Source: Methanosarcinales archaeon
Lineage (GTDB): Archaea > Halobacteriota > Methanosarcinia > Methanosarcinales > Methanogasteraceae
Direction: 5' to 3'
NCBI GenBank assembly: GCA_030609345.1
Contig: JAUWCK010000098.1
Location: 1 to 5,133 of the forward strand
DNA: 5,133 nucleotides
Position numbers and translations under genes: made by a program. Positions within the stretch are counted from its first letter, which is position 1, and each line of letters opens with the position of its first letter. The notes under the pieces were generated by a model. The model ran no database searches. It was not told the origin of the DNA and worked only from the letters and a program-made list of their open reading frames with translations. Below are positions 1 through 5,133 of the stretch, piece after piece.

Positions 1-299
1 GTCCTGAATCCCTGATTGCCGACCAGCTGGCAGGCTTTATTAAAGGAGAAGAACTCCATTATTGCGTTATCCTTATCTCTCACCCCCATGCTGGATATAG
101 CCTGCACTCTATTGACATAATAACTCCATAATGGAACCCCCCATTTCCCGCCTATGCCCGGGAAAAAACTGGAAAATGGTTCAGCCCAGTTATAGTTTTC
201 GATAACAAAACGATTTTCACAATCGAGATAATATCTGGTTTTTTCTTCATTCATCGGATAAAAGATCATGACTCGAGTGACTTTAATACTTTCTGCCAT
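1..299 (-). CDS. Cellobiose-phosphorylase-like (GH94-related) protein, N-terminal part only
   Basis: The reverse strand reads open from an ATG at 299-297 to the window edge, giving 99 codons of an incomplete gene. The protein begins MAESIKVTRVMIFYP. It then shows the segment PFSSFFPGIGGKWGVPLWSYY (residues 41-61) followed by VNRVQAISSMGV and IMEFFSFNKACQLV. From memory of the family, a PFSSFLPGIAG..GIP.W.FYVNRGQ..SFG..nKD..IMEF.pAn.AYQ pattern marks the N-terminal beta-sandwich of large (roughly 900-1100 residue) proteins annotated as cellobiose phosphorylase, related to GH94. Such enzymes cleave a disaccharide with phosphate, but the catalytic (alpha/alpha)6 domain lies outside the window, so activity and substrate are unknown. 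No signal peptide is visible, so it is probably cytoplasmic. It is transcribed away from the debranching-type hydrolase at 619, and its start lies inside the end of a glycosyltransferase remnant. The reading frame is convincing; the family name is moderately sure. Confidence 0.6.
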   Translation of the reverse strand, partial: MAESIKVTRVMIFYPMNEEKTRYYLDCENRFVIENYNWAEPFSSFFPGIGGKWGVPLWSYYVNRVQAISSMGVRDKDNAIMEFFSFNKACQLVGNQGFR

Positions 300-446
300 T
301 CGCCACCACACCCCCATACACATCAATAGTCGAGTCTGCCACCTTCTCCCACGTAAAATGCCGCTCCACCAGTTTTCTTGCCCTTTTGCCCATCAGAGCC
401 GCCTCATCCATATCATCGAGATGGCTGCGCCGATGCTCTCGCATTC
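283..446 (-). pseudogene. C-terminal remnant of a GT4 glycosyltransferase, frameshifted
   Basis: On the reverse strand an open frame of 53 codons runs from an ATG at 444-442 to TAA at 285-283. From about its ninth residue it reads LDDMDEAALMGKRARKLVER followed by HFTWEKVADSTIDVY. This is the typical last helix of GT4 glycosyltransferases (MG.raR..v...FtWe.va..t..vY). A TGA immediately precedes the ATG, and everything upstream that a glycosyltransferase needs (Rossmann domains, E-x7-E) is absent. In the next frame, 446-420 reads ECESIGAAI, resembling the preceding family segment (D.ESIA.AI), so a one-base frameshift near 420 probably separates the two pieces. Its last 17 nt overlap the start of the GH94-like gene, the kind of overlap expected when both were cotranscribed. 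It may still be translated as a short peptide, but I read it as a broken gene end. A misassembly at the truncation point is the alternative. Confidence 0.6.
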
Positions 447-490
447 ACGAATGGCAACGAACGTTCGCGAATTACACGAATTTGGTTGCC
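446..490. repeat. CACGAAT direct repeats with a nested palindrome and flanking inverted arms
   Basis: CACGAAT occurs at 446-452 and again at 475-481. Between them is the perfect 10-bp palindrome CGAACGTTCG (458-467). The whole is bracketed by inverted arms GGCAAC (453-458) and GTTGCC (485-490). It sits in the non-coding stretch between the glycosyltransferase remnant and the forward operon. It could be a degenerate dispersed repeat, a protein-binding site for the divergent genes, or the scar of the rearrangement that truncated the glycosyltransferase. The repeats are directly visible; the role is unknown. Confidence 0.4.
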
Positions 491-563
491 ACAAAATCAG
501 AGTGATTTCACTAAAATATTCCGATTGTGCCCTTGCGCCCTGCAACGTCAAACTTTACAAAGA

Positions 564-573
564 GCTAATATAG
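564..573 (+). promoter_or_regulatory. Possible archaeal TATA box for the hydrolase-glycosyltransferase operon
   Basis: The AT-rich decamer GCTAATATAG resembles an archaeal box A. If used, transcription would start near 595-600, leaving a leader of about 20 nt before the ATG at 619, which is enough to hold the GGAG at 609-612. No convincing purine-rich BRE lies directly upstream, and CTAAAATATT at 511-520 is a rival candidate. This is a position-based guess only. Confidence 0.25.
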
Positions 574-608
574 AAGTGTTACTACTTTTACACGGTAATC
601 ATGAATAC

Positions 609-612
609 GGAG
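609..612 (+). promoter_or_regulatory. Ribosome binding site GGAG that favours the start at 619
   Basis: GGAG (extended GGAGTG) lies six bases before the ATG at 619, normal spacing for an archaeal Shine-Dalgarno pairing with the CCUCC end of 16S rRNA. The upstream in-frame ATG at 601 has no purine-rich sequence before it, so 619 is the better start. A third in-frame ATG at 631 is preceded by GGTGGA (620-625), so it is also possible. Confidence 0.45.
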
Positions 613-618
613 TGTTCA

Positions 619-2934
619 ATGGTGGAACCGATGAAATGGCGTGAAAGAGAATCATTTGAATCGGACGTTCTCACTACCGGTCTGAGGGTTTACGTCATCG
701 GTCATAAAAACGGGAGATTCGAAGGTAGATGGAACGGCATCTGGAACCTGCCGCTTAAGATTGCGGATGCTGTGAACTTTGGCATATCCATGGATGATGA
801 GATACCGATCGACTGGCTGCCTGACTTCTGCAAGGAGTTTGCATTCGGCGGCGATGTCGAGAGAACGTTTGAGGTCGAAGAACTATCCATCAATCAGCGT
901 GTCTTCGTCCCGAAATTTAAAAGAGGCGTCTGCTGGATATTTGAGATTAAGAACAGGGGGGATACGAAAGTAGCGTTTAATTTTATAGCAAATCCGGTCA
1001 CAAATCTCGAATGGGAACTGAAACAGACCGGAGATGTGTGGAAGGAGAAGAAATATCTCGGAACGTATGATGCGCGCAGGAGAATGATCCTTGTGCGCCA
1101 CCATAGGAAACCGAACTGGATGATGCTCTTTGGCTCGGATCGTGAACCTGCGTATGTGTGCTGCGATGTCGCCGATATCAACGAATGCAAGGATCGTGGC
1201 GGATTCCCCGGTCCCAGGGATCACTGTGTTGGCAGTTCTATCATGAGCTACAAGATTGAGATCGATGCAGACGACACGGTTGAGATCAGGTTTGTGCTGG
1301 CTGGTGGCGATGTGACATACCACAGATTGATCGAAGAGTATGAGGAGATGATCGGTTCAACCAGAAAACTGTTAGGCGAGACGATAGAAGCGTATACCAG
1401 CTACCTACAGACGGCATTACACTTTGAATCCGGGATTAAGGACGTTGACGATGCTTTCGTCCGTTCGAGTATCGGGATGCTGCTTCTGAAGCACTACCAG
1501 CACGGATACGGTCTCGGATTTATGGCTGGACTGCCGCACTTTCCCATATACTTTGGAAGGGATATCGCATGGACGGTACTGGGGAGTAATTGCATAGGAG
1601 ACTTTCTGGCATCGCAATCCGCACTCGCGCTGCTTGCACGGTTTCAGGCAAAGACTGATGGCGAGGACGCGGTGAGGGTTCCATTCTACAAGGGAGAGAT
1701 TCCGCATGAGATCAGAATGGACGGATCGATCTACTTCTACACAGTCGATGCGACCCCTCTCTTTGTGATCGCGCTTTATGATTATTACAAATGGTCTGGG
1801 GACAAGAATTTTGTCAGGTATCTCTACGACAACATGGTAAGAGCACTCGGATGGTGTCTGAAGGCAGACCGCGACGGCGATGGTTTGATTGAGCACGGAC
1901 CAGAGGGGTTTCTTATCGATACACAATGGATGGACTCATACTTCAGGGGAAAGTCAGGGGTCGATGTTCAGGCGATATTCGGTCACGCATTCAAGTGCGG
2001 GGCAGAGATCGCACGTGAGTTTGGCGACGACGATCTCGCAGAGGCGTGTATGGGGCGATACGATGAACTCAAGTCGCTCATTGTAGAGCGGTACTGGGAC
2101 GAAGCGTACGGTTTTTTGTATGACACGATACAGCCAGACGGTACGTTAAAGAAGGATATGACTGTGAACGCTGTCATTCCGGTATTTTTCGATATCATTG
2201 AACCTGATAAAGCGGAAAGCATCCTTAAATGGATGGAGAGTGACGAGTTTACAACATCATGGGGCGTCAGGACCCGCGCAAGGAGCGATCCCGAGTATGA
2301 CGGGAAAAGTTACCAGAAAGGCGGTGTCTGGCCTTTTGTCACTGGCTGGGTTGCGTATTCCGAGTTTTCTCATGGAAATTTCAAAGAGGGGTTTTTGAAG
2401 ACATACCAGATGACCGAGATGCAGCGGTTCTCCAAGTTGTACTTTAAGGAGGTCATGTCAGGAGATGTGGCGCCTGAGCCATCCGGGGAAGAAGATCCTG
2501 CCGGATGCTTCGTCCAGGCGTGGTCCGCAACGATCTATATGTACACGATCGTTCGTGGATTTCTCGGCATTACGCCGCACGCTCCGGAGAGTGTCACGAT
2601 CTGCCCATACCTCACCAAGGACTGGAACCTATCGATTAAGAGACTCGCGGTCGGCGAAAGTTTATTATCATTTGAGTTGAAACTGGATGGCACTGACGTT
2701 GTGGCAAGTATCAGAAATGAGGGCAACGTCATTGACGTGGATTTTGGTGTCGTGGTTCCGGTGATCGTAGATCACCCGAGCGCAACCATCAACGGTGCCA
2801 AGGTTGACGTGACAACAGAGATTATCAAAAGGAGGTATACGAGAATTATGACGAGATTTTCACTGGAGAAAGAGGATGTGTTGGACAAGAAAGATGTCAA
2901 GAACATAGTATTCAAGATGGATGGGAGCAAATGA
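619..2934 (+). CDS. Amylo-alpha-1,6-glucosidase / glycogen-debranching-type glycoside hydrolase
   Basis: A 771-residue protein from the chosen ATG (777 if started at 601). Residues 1-250 form a beta-rich N-terminal domain opening with a [17 protein letters not shown] segment. From about 260 to 660 comes an (alpha/alpha)6-toroid catalytic domain with the debranching/GH15-like landmarks in order: FGRDIAW (312-318), [19 protein letters not shown] (377-395), [10 protein letters not shown] (417-426), TQWMDS (435-440), [10 protein letters not shown] (449-458), TSWGVRTRA (546-554), [10 protein letters not shown] (568-577) and CFVQAWSA (630-637). The acidic residues of GRD and WMDS are candidate active-site residues by family analogy; I cannot assign the catalytic pair. 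About 110 residues of beta-type tail follow. The family hydrolyses alpha-1,6 branches of glycogen-like glucans; a small glycoside such as glucosyl- or mannosylglycerate is an alternative substrate, because related toroid hydrolases act on those. No signal peptide or membrane segment is visible, so it is probably cytoplasmic. Its stop overlaps the start of the downstream glycosyltransferase, indicating a translationally coupled operon. No frameshift is seen. Confidence 0.8.
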   Translation: MVEPMKWRERESFESDVLTTGLRVYVIGHKNGRFEGRWNGIWNLPLKIADAVNFGISMDDEIPIDWLPDFCKEFAFGGDVERTFEVEELSINQRVFVPKFKRGVCWIFEIKNRGDTKVAFNFIANPVTNLEWELKQTGDVWKEKKYLGTYDARRRMILVRHHRKPNWMMLFGSDREPAYVCCDVADINECKDRGGFPGPRDHCVGSSIMSYKIEIDADDTVEIRFVLAGGDVTYHRLIEEYEEMIGSTRKLLGETIEAYTSYLQTALHFESGIKDVDDAFVRSSIGMLLLKHYQHGYGLGFMAGLPHFPIYFGRDIAWTVLGSNCIGDFLASQSALALLARFQAKTDGEDAVRVPFYKGEIPHEIRMDGSIYFYTVDATPLFVIALYDYYKWSGDKNFVRYLYDNMVRALGWCLKADRDGDGLIEHGPEGFLIDTQWMDSYFRGKSGVDVQAIFGHAFKCGAEIAREFGDDDLAEACMGRYDELKSLIVERYWDEAYGFLYDTIQPDGTLKKDMTVNAVIPVFFDIIEPDKAESILKWMESDEFTTSWGVRTRARSDPEYDGKSYQKGGVWPFVTGWVAYSEFSHGNFKEGFLKTYQMTEMQRFSKLYFKEVMSGDVAPEPSGEEDPAGCFVQAWSATIYMYTIVRGFLGITPHAPESVTICPYLTKDWNLSIKRLAVGESLLSFELKLDGTDVVASIRNEGNVIDVDFGVVVPVIVDHPSATINGAKVDVTTEIIKRRYTRIMTRFSLEKEDVLDKKDVKNIVFKMDGSK

Positions 2935-3983
2935 AGATATTTATCATTTCGTCTGCGGAAAAAGCGATAGACTTTAGAAAATATGGTGGAACCGAACTTG
3001 TTGTAGGTGATCTGGCAACAGAGCTCTGCAAATTCGATGAGGTAGAGGAGGTTGCTGTTGCATGTTGCAAGGGTTCGATCGTTCCGGAGAACCTACCGAA
3101 ACTGAGGGTAATAGAGACCGTGGAGGAATCGCAGGATGTTTACCATGATTGGTCTGCAAAGGAAGAGCAAGCATATCGGGTCTATGAAAAATACCTGAAG
3201 GATTATGATATCATTGTTGATAATATCAGATCTAATCTGGTATATGACCATAAGATTGCGCATCCTGATGCGAACATCTGCCATGTATTTCATGGAGCAT
3301 GTGGATGGGAGAGAGCCCCGCGGGTACAGGGCGATCCATGCTTCATCGCAGCGTCCCGCGCTCAGGCGATGAACATCACAAATCGCATTGGAGTACCATG
3401 CAAATGGATTCCGCATGGTATAAATACCGAGTTGTATCCCTTCAAAGCCGAGAAAGGGGAGCGCTACATGTCTGCCAACAGGATATGCAGCGAGAAAGGA
3501 ATTCTGGAGTTTGTTCAATTGATGAAGGACACCGGCGCTTGCGGGGATGTCTGCGGCGAAGATTACTTCGTTGACAGTCAGGAATACGTCGAAGAGGTGA
3601 AATCTCGATGCGACGGCACCCAGGTTCGGTATTACGGCACCTTGTCGTACGAAGATAAGATAAAGTTTCTCCAGAACGCGAAAGCCGTGATCTCGCTTCC
3701 GATGTACCCGTTCATGGAGATATTCGGTCTTCATGCCACAGAGGCGATGTGCTGCGGAACGCCCGTGATCGCGCTCCGGAGCGGGGGATTGACCGACCAG
3801 ATCGAGGATGGTGTAACAGGTTTTTTGTGCGATGCGTTAGATGAGGTGCGGGAGATCATCGTTGCCGATAAGGTGAGCGAGATCGATCCTTATGATTGCA
3901 GAAGACGCGTCGAAGAGCATTTTTCAAGGGAAGTTATGGCAAAGCGGTATCTGGAATACTTCAGGAAGGTTCTTAAGGGGTGA
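2931..3983 (+). CDS. GT4-type (GT-B fold) glycosyltransferase
   Basis: A complete 350-residue protein of usual GT4 length. The N-terminal Rossmann half (residues 1-150) carries the acceptor-side glycine motif [12 protein letters not shown] (18-29). The C-terminal nucleotide-sugar half starts near [12 protein letters not shown] (138-149) and [13 protein letters not shown] (159-171), then [19 protein letters not shown] (232-250). It ends with the diagnostic E-x7-E element EIFGLHATE (E263 and E271), followed by [19 protein letters not shown] (273-291) and the GVTGFL turn. It should be a retaining glycosyltransferase using a nucleotide-activated sugar in the cytoplasm or at the inner membrane face; donor and acceptor cannot be deduced. 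The start is supported by the ATGA overlap with the hydrolase stop and by GGAG at 2924-2927, only three bases before the ATG. Coupling to a debranching-type hydrolase suggests both act on the same glucan or glycoside. It is rather cysteine-rich (15 cysteines, including CC pairs at 45-46 and 274-275). Glycogen synthase is possible but not specifically supported. Confidence 0.85.
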   Translation: MKIFIISSAEKAIDFRKYGGTELVVGDLATELCKFDEVEEVAVACCKGSIVPENLPKLRVIETVEESQDVYHDWSAKEEQAYRVYEKYLKDYDIIVDNIRSNLVYDHKIAHPDANICHVFHGACGWERAPRVQGDPCFIAASRAQAMNITNRIGVPCKWIPHGINTELYPFKAEKGERYMSANRICSEKGILEFVQLMKDTGACGDVCGEDYFVDSQEYVEEVKSRCDGTQVRYYGTLSYEDKIKFLQNAKAVISLPMYPFMEIFGLHATEAMCCGTPVIALRSGGLTDQIEDGVTGFLCDALDEVREIIVADKVSEIDPYDCRRRVEEHFSREVMAKRYLEYFRKVLKG

Positions 3984-4240
3984 TGTGACATCCCGCTGGC
4001 GTTCCCTGAAAACGTGCCAGCAGGTACGGACTACCGGAAGTATGGACCGACACCGGATGACGCTTACCCTCACTGGTACCAGATTCCGATCGGCGACGAT
4101 GATGGCGATCGGATCATTGCCATAACATTAACCGACCGCGGTATCGTGATGATGATAAGGATCTTACAGCAAATGGCGCGATCGTGGACGGCGACGGTAG
4201 CCGGAATGATCGATTTACAGGTCATTTTACATCCACATAA
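3984..4240 (+). pseudogene. Fragment of a choice-of-anchor U domain surface protein, frameshifted
   Basis: Directly after the glycosyltransferase TGA, and in the same frame, the sequence reads DIPLAFPENVPAGTDYRKYG, then PTPDDAYPHWYQIPIGDDDG and DRIIAITLTDRGI (3987-4145). After one missing base near 4146-4147, the next frame continues DDDKDLTANGAIVDGDG and on to a TAA at 4238-4240. Joined, this matches the core of the choice-of-anchor U domain as I remember it (FPE.vPAGt.Y.KYGPTP...PHWY.iP.G..DGD..iTitLtDGgiGDDDltANG.IvD). That domain lies near the C-terminus of exported archaeal and bacterial surface proteins, just before a membrane or sorting anchor. Here the N-terminal part, any signal peptide and the hydrophobic anchor are all missing. 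Without the shift the reading frame runs to TAA at 4248-4250 with a non-family tail. A 79-codon ORF starting at GTG 4014 is only the surviving part of this remnant. A sequencing indel could explain the shift, but not the missing ends. Confidence 0.7.
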
Positions 4241-4263
4241 CCACCAGTAAATACATACCGAAT

Positions 4264-5133
4264 ATGATCCCAGATCCTCGCCTTGCCACCTACCCGTTCA
4301 CATCAGACGCCACAGCCTACGTCAGGGATCTTGAAATCCCGATCCCGGATCTCCTCGAGAAGCGCGCTTACGCCCGCGCCCGCCGTCGCGGCATGGACCG
4401 GGTGATTCAGGCGATCGAGGGCGGGATCGAGAGCAATACCGAAATCCCGTCCGAACTCGAACTGCTCTCCTACCCGATCGCCAGGATGATCGTATCCTGC
4501 ATCGACGATGATTACCTGATCCGCAGATACGCTCTTGCCGAGGCAAAAGCCGTGCACGAGTCTCTTAGAACCGAACCGCGGGATTTCTTGATGGCTACGG
4601 GGCAGGAGTTCGGGATGCACCCAACCCCCTCCGATCAGGGGTTTAAGATGTATTTCGCGGAGTATGTCAGGTACGCCAACCGCATGCACGCTCCCGTATG
4701 GAAACTCGTGAACAGGCGGATCTGTCACGGCTTGGTCATGCTCTCTCTACGTGAGTTCAGACGGCTGCTTCAGGAGGCGATCCGCGACCACATACAGCAG
4801 GATCTGCCGCTTGCAGTCCCGCCTGAAATCTGCGAAGCGTTACCACAGTACCGCGGGGATGTGCGAGAGTCGCTTGGAGCGCGGACGACCGAGTTCGAGA
4901 TCGAGGGTGGGATCGAGAGTAATACCGAAATCCCGTCCGAACTCGAACTGCTCTCATACCCGATCGCCAGGATGATCGTATCCTGCATCGACGATGACTA
5001 TCTGATCCGCAGATACGCTCTTGCCGAGGCAAAATCCGTGCACGAGTCTCTTAGAACCGAACCGCGGGATTTCTTGATGGCTACGGGGCAGGAGTTCGGG
5101 ATGCACCCAACCCCCTCCGATCAGGGGTTTAAG
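4264..5133 (+). CDS. priL: DNA primase large subunit PriL, start of gene, with internal duplication
   Basis: The frame is open for 290 codons from ATG 4264 to the right edge, with no stop. It starts MIPDPRLATYPFTSDATAYV. Archaeal PriL landmarks follow: LLSYPIARMIVSCIDDDYL (67-85), RRYALAEAKA (87-96), FKMYFAEYVRYA (127-138), PVWKLVNRRICHGLV (144-158), LLQEAIRDHIQQDLPL (168-183) and VPPEICEAL (185-193). PriL partners the catalytic subunit PriS and, through its C-terminal 4Fe-4S domain, controls RNA primer initiation during DNA replication. Family members run about 350-400 residues, with that cluster domain (first cysteine in an FPPCI-like motif) after roughly residue 215. Instead, after ARTTEFE the frame returns to a near copy of residues 51-128. 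The cluster domain is not reached. No Shine-Dalgarno precedes the ATG, so the message may be leaderless; TAAATACAT at 4248-4256 is AT-rich but too close to be a normal TATA box. The codons look richer in G/C at third positions than the upstream operon. Confidence 0.85.
   Translation, partial: MIPDPRLATYPFTSDATAYVRDLEIPIPDLLEKRAYARARRRGMDRVIQAIEGGIESNTEIPSELELLSYPIARMIVSCIDDDYLIRRYALAEAKAVHESLRTEPRDFLMATGQEFGMHPTPSDQGFKMYFAEYVRYANRMHAPVWKLVNRRICHGLVMLSLREFRRLLQEAIRDHIQQDLPLAVPPEICEALPQYRGDVRESLGARTTEFEIEGGIESNTEIPSELELLSYPIARMIVSCIDDDYLIRRYALAEAKSVHESLRTEPRDFLMATGQEFGMHPTPSDQGFK
4413..4647 (+). repeat. First copy of a 235-bp direct repeat within priL
   Basis: This segment encodes PriL residues 51-128, the N-terminal helical domain with LLSYPIARM and RRYALAEAK, in its expected place in the protein. 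It recurs exactly 486 bp later, which is 162 codons and so keeps the frame. The two copies differ at six positions, all in the first 137 bases: 4422, 4434, 4470, 4512, 4515 and 4549. The last 98 bases are identical. Confidence 0.95.
4899..5133 (+). repeat. Second copy of the priL direct repeat, cut by the window edge
   Basis: This repeats 4413-4647 with six substitutions (at 4908, 4920, 4956, 4998, 5001 and 5035). Five are third-position synonymous changes; the sixth turns Ala96 of copy one into Ser258. The shared left boundary is the 9-mer GATCGAGGG, upstream of which the two contexts differ. It takes the place where the iron-sulfur domain should begin. The right end of the repeat is not visible because the window stops inside it. 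Confidence 0.95.

Noticed and set aside
268..573. Forward open frame of 101 codons in the left intergenic region
   Set aside because: It is antisense to the start of the GH94-like gene and the glycosyltransferase tail, with no motif and low-complexity-like content.
883..1323. Reverse-strand open frame of 146 codons inside the hydrolase gene
   Set aside because: It is antisense to a clearly conserved protein, has no recognisable motif of its own, and its partner frames are equally random.
1417..1926. Reverse-strand open frame of 169 codons under the catalytic domain
   Set aside because: It opposes the most conserved part of the hydrolase (FGRDIAW to TQWMDS); its composition looks like a codon-complement shadow.
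3093..3734. Reverse-strand open frame of 213 codons inside the glycosyltransferase gene
   Set aside because: It lies entirely antisense to a GT4 protein with intact motifs and shows no family features itself.
3981..3983. TGA as a recoded codon (readthrough from the glycosyltransferase into the surface-domain fragment)
   Set aside because: The frames match, but the glycosyltransferase has a normal C-terminal end before the TGA and the fragment is itself frameshifted 160 bases later, so chance frame agreement is simpler.
4014..4250. A standalone small protein starting at GTG 4014
   Set aside because: Family similarity extends upstream of the GTG to 3987 and leaves this frame at about 4146, so it is part of a broken surface-protein gene.
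4303..4728. Reverse-strand open frame of 141 codons over priL, with similar frames at 4757-5032
   Set aside because: These are shadows of priL; the similar peptides on the two copies arise only because the underlying DNA is duplicated.
4413..5133. Reading the priL duplication as a CRISPR or short-repeat array
   Set aside because: There are only two visible copies, each at least 235 bp, in frame and coding for a known domain; no spacers or short palindromic repeats exist.

Overview
The window looks like euryarchaeal DNA from an uncultured, Methanosarcinales- or ANME-like lineage. This rests on the archaeal/eukaryotic-type DNA primase large subunit at the right end, and on a remnant of the 'choice-of-anchor U' surface-protein domain, which I associate with methanogen- and ANME-related archaea. 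The lineage is inferred from recognised protein families only.

Layout from left to right. (1) Minus strand, 1-299: the first 99 codons of a large protein resembling the N-terminus of cellobiose-phosphorylase-like (GH94-related) proteins; it runs off the left edge. (2) Minus strand, 283-446: the C-terminal tail of a GT4 glycosyltransferase, apparently truncated and frameshifted, overlapping the start of gene 1 by 17 nt. (3) 447-618: a non-coding stretch with CACGAAT repeats and a small palindrome, then a weak promoter candidate. (4) Plus strand, 619-2934: an amylo-alpha-1,6-glucosidase / debranching-type (alpha/alpha)6 glycoside hydrolase. (5) Plus strand, 2931-3983: a GT4-type glycosyltransferase coupled to gene 4 by an ATGA stop-start overlap. 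(6) Plus strand, 3984-4240: a frameshifted, anchorless fragment of a choice-of-anchor U surface protein, starting directly at the glycosyltransferase stop. (7) Plus strand, 4264 to the right edge: the start of priL, interrupted by an in-frame second copy of its own residues 51-128.

The centre of the window is a two-gene carbohydrate operon (glycoside hydrolase plus glycosyltransferase). Opposite it lies a second carbohydrate gene that also has glycosyltransferase sequence beside it. Together they suggest a locus for making and breaking down a glucan or small glycoside (reserve polysaccharide or compatible solute); the substrate cannot be read from the sequence. Broken gene pieces on both sides of the operon suggest rearrangement or insertion next to the replication gene priL.

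No tRNA, rRNA, CRISPR array or transposase was recognised. The most striking anomaly is the 486-bp-spaced duplication in priL. It may be a real duplication, but its mostly synonymous differences make a two-strain assembly chimera at least as likely.
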